From positions 1,054,001 to 1,118,000 of the forward strand of contig NZ_CP062946.1 of NCBI RefSeq assembly GCF_014898095.1: a stretch of DNA of 64,000 nucleotides, in the 5' to 3' direction. Within the stretch, counting starts at the first letter, position 1. Each line of letters begins with the position of its first letter. The notes beneath the pieces were generated by a model. The model ran no database searches. It was given only the letters and a program-made list of their open reading frames with translations, and was not told where the DNA came from. A program made the translations under genes and the position numbers. Below are positions 63,358-64,000 of this stretch, one piece after another. This DNA comes from Thalassotalea sp. LPB0316. Lineage in GTDB: Bacteria > Pseudomonadota > Gammaproteobacteria > Enterobacterales > Alteromonadaceae.

Positions 63358-64000
63358 ATGTTATATTGGCTATCTGCTATCGCTAAAGTATTCAATCTAG
63401 TGTCCAAACAAGATAAAAAAACTCGCTTATTTCAACGCTATAACCGTTTAGTGTTTACGGTTTTTGTTCTTGTGGTGTTACTGGCGATTGTTATTTCAGT
63501 TTCTCGCTACTACAGTGCAGTGGAAGAACACCAAGTTCGTCGTTTCAATCAATTTACCAGTAATACTCAGTTACTCAATCAACGACTCAAGCTCGGTATT
63601 AGCACCATCGATAATTTATCTGAACTGGCGCAATACCACTTAAAAAATCATGCGCTTACGTTAGCTCCTTTGCCCCGTCTGGTTAATGATAACGACGGCT
63701 TTTACTTGGACATTATTCACTTTGACGATAAAACCTTGATCAATAACTTAACGGGTCAAGGCCGTGTTGAAGAGTTATCTGAGCCCATTTTGAATGAAAT
63801 TAAAATGACTCAGCAGATAAGCCCCGCTTTTGCCAGTGCAGTAAATACCATCCCTGAGGTGTCTTGGCTGTATTATTTGTCAAACCGACAGTTTATCAGT
63901 ATCTACCCTTGGGTAGATAAAGAGCAGTGGCGATTTAATCAAAACTTGTTGACCAGTGAACATTACGCCGCGCTAAAACAATTAGCACAAGATGAGCTGT
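63358..64000 (+). CDS. Membrane sensor protein, N-terminal part (cut by window edge)
   Basis: Frame open from ATG 63358 to the window end, 214 codons visible. A transmembrane segment covers about residues 32-52 (VFTVFVLVVLLAIVISVSRYY) after a basic stretch, and a helical periplasmic domain follows with WLYYLSNRQFISIYPWV, a pattern seen in Cache-type sensor domains. The output domain (histidine kinase, GGDEF or similar) lies outside the window. The start could also be the GTG at 63400. The ribosome site is weak. Confidence 0.75.
   Translation, partial: MLYWLSAIAKVFNLVSKQDKKTRLFQRYNRLVFTVFVLVVLLAIVISVSRYYSAVEEHQVRRFNQFTSNTQLLNQRLKLGISTIDNLSELAQYHLKNHALTLAPLPRLVNDNDGFYLDIIHFDDKTLINNLTGQGRVEELSEPILNEIKMTQQISPAFASAVNTIPEVSWLYYLSNRQFISIYPWVDKEQWRFNQNLLTSEHYAALKQLAQDEL

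Overview
The window is a stretch of ordinary chromosome from a marine gammaproteobacterium. Gene content, gene order and the individual proteins (gspN-nudE-cysQ, slyX-fkpA, the lptD-surA-pdxA-rsmA-apaG-apaH operon, rapA-rluA, DUF3581, a NapA/LeuT-type Na+ symporter, PutA with an Lrp-type regulator, simple 8-bp intergenic repeats) point to Alteromonadales, most likely Colwelliaceae (Colwellia/Thalassotalea-like). That placement is inferred from protein resemblance and was not computed. The DNA looks moderately AT-rich throughout. I see no phage, integron, insertion sequence, CRISPR array, tRNA or rRNA.

Layout. 1-3421: end of a type II secretion operon (gspN), yrfG, nudE-cysQ and a YceI-like protein. 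3434-5668: yheT-yheU, a lone short flagellin-like gene and a 42-aa DUF3149 membrane protein. 5768-11221: a Sel1-repeat protein, ABC-F factor yheS, zinc-ribbon yheV, repeats, slyX, a WD40 lipoprotein and the FKBP isomerase fkpA. 11238-13972: S1/P1-type nuclease, GFA-family protein, a candidate small RNA and hemE. 14105-18582: putA and its divergent Lrp-type regulator. 18613-23978: M28 peptidase lipoprotein, an HDOD protein, a Na+ symporter and a methyltransferase. 23979-29439: LysE exporter, periplasmic ATP-dependent DNA ligase, small envelope proteins, DUF3581, GIY-YIG and DUF2797 proteins, and a second HDOD protein. 29547-31318: glnK-amtB with a visible NtrC site and sigma-54 promoter. 31416-36133: Dyp peroxidase, argR divergent from mdh, a membrane-anchored unknown and ispB. 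36262-38911: rplU-rpmA, obgE, folA. 39106-42471: an MFS transporter and a chemotaxis receptor separated by short repeats. 42638-49248: the lptD-to-apaH operon. 49421-51957: amgK-murU-djlA, divergent from it. 52020-58996: GNAT, DUF3530, rluA, rapA and a PIN-PhoH protein. 59201-64000: a cysteine-containing secreted unknown, an FMN glutamate-synthase-like protein, a 44-aa small protein, a Sel1 protein with a stop codon in its signal peptide, and the start of a membrane sensor cut by the window edge.

How it works together. Most genes are housekeeping: outer-membrane biogenesis (lptD, surA, fkpA, djlA), cell-wall sugar recycling (amgK, murU), ribosome and RNA maintenance (rplU, rpmA, obgE, rsmA, rluA, rapA), cofactors (hemE, pdxA, folA, ispB), and nitrogen, proline and arginine control (glnK-amtB, putA, argR). 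No clear new multi-gene system is present. The items most worth a second look are the orphan flagellin-like gene with paired inverted repeats around its promoter, the candidate small RNA beside hemE, the interrupted signal peptide at 63175-63225, the 42- and 44-aa small proteins, and a set of intergenic palindromes and tandem repeats that resemble REP-type elements.
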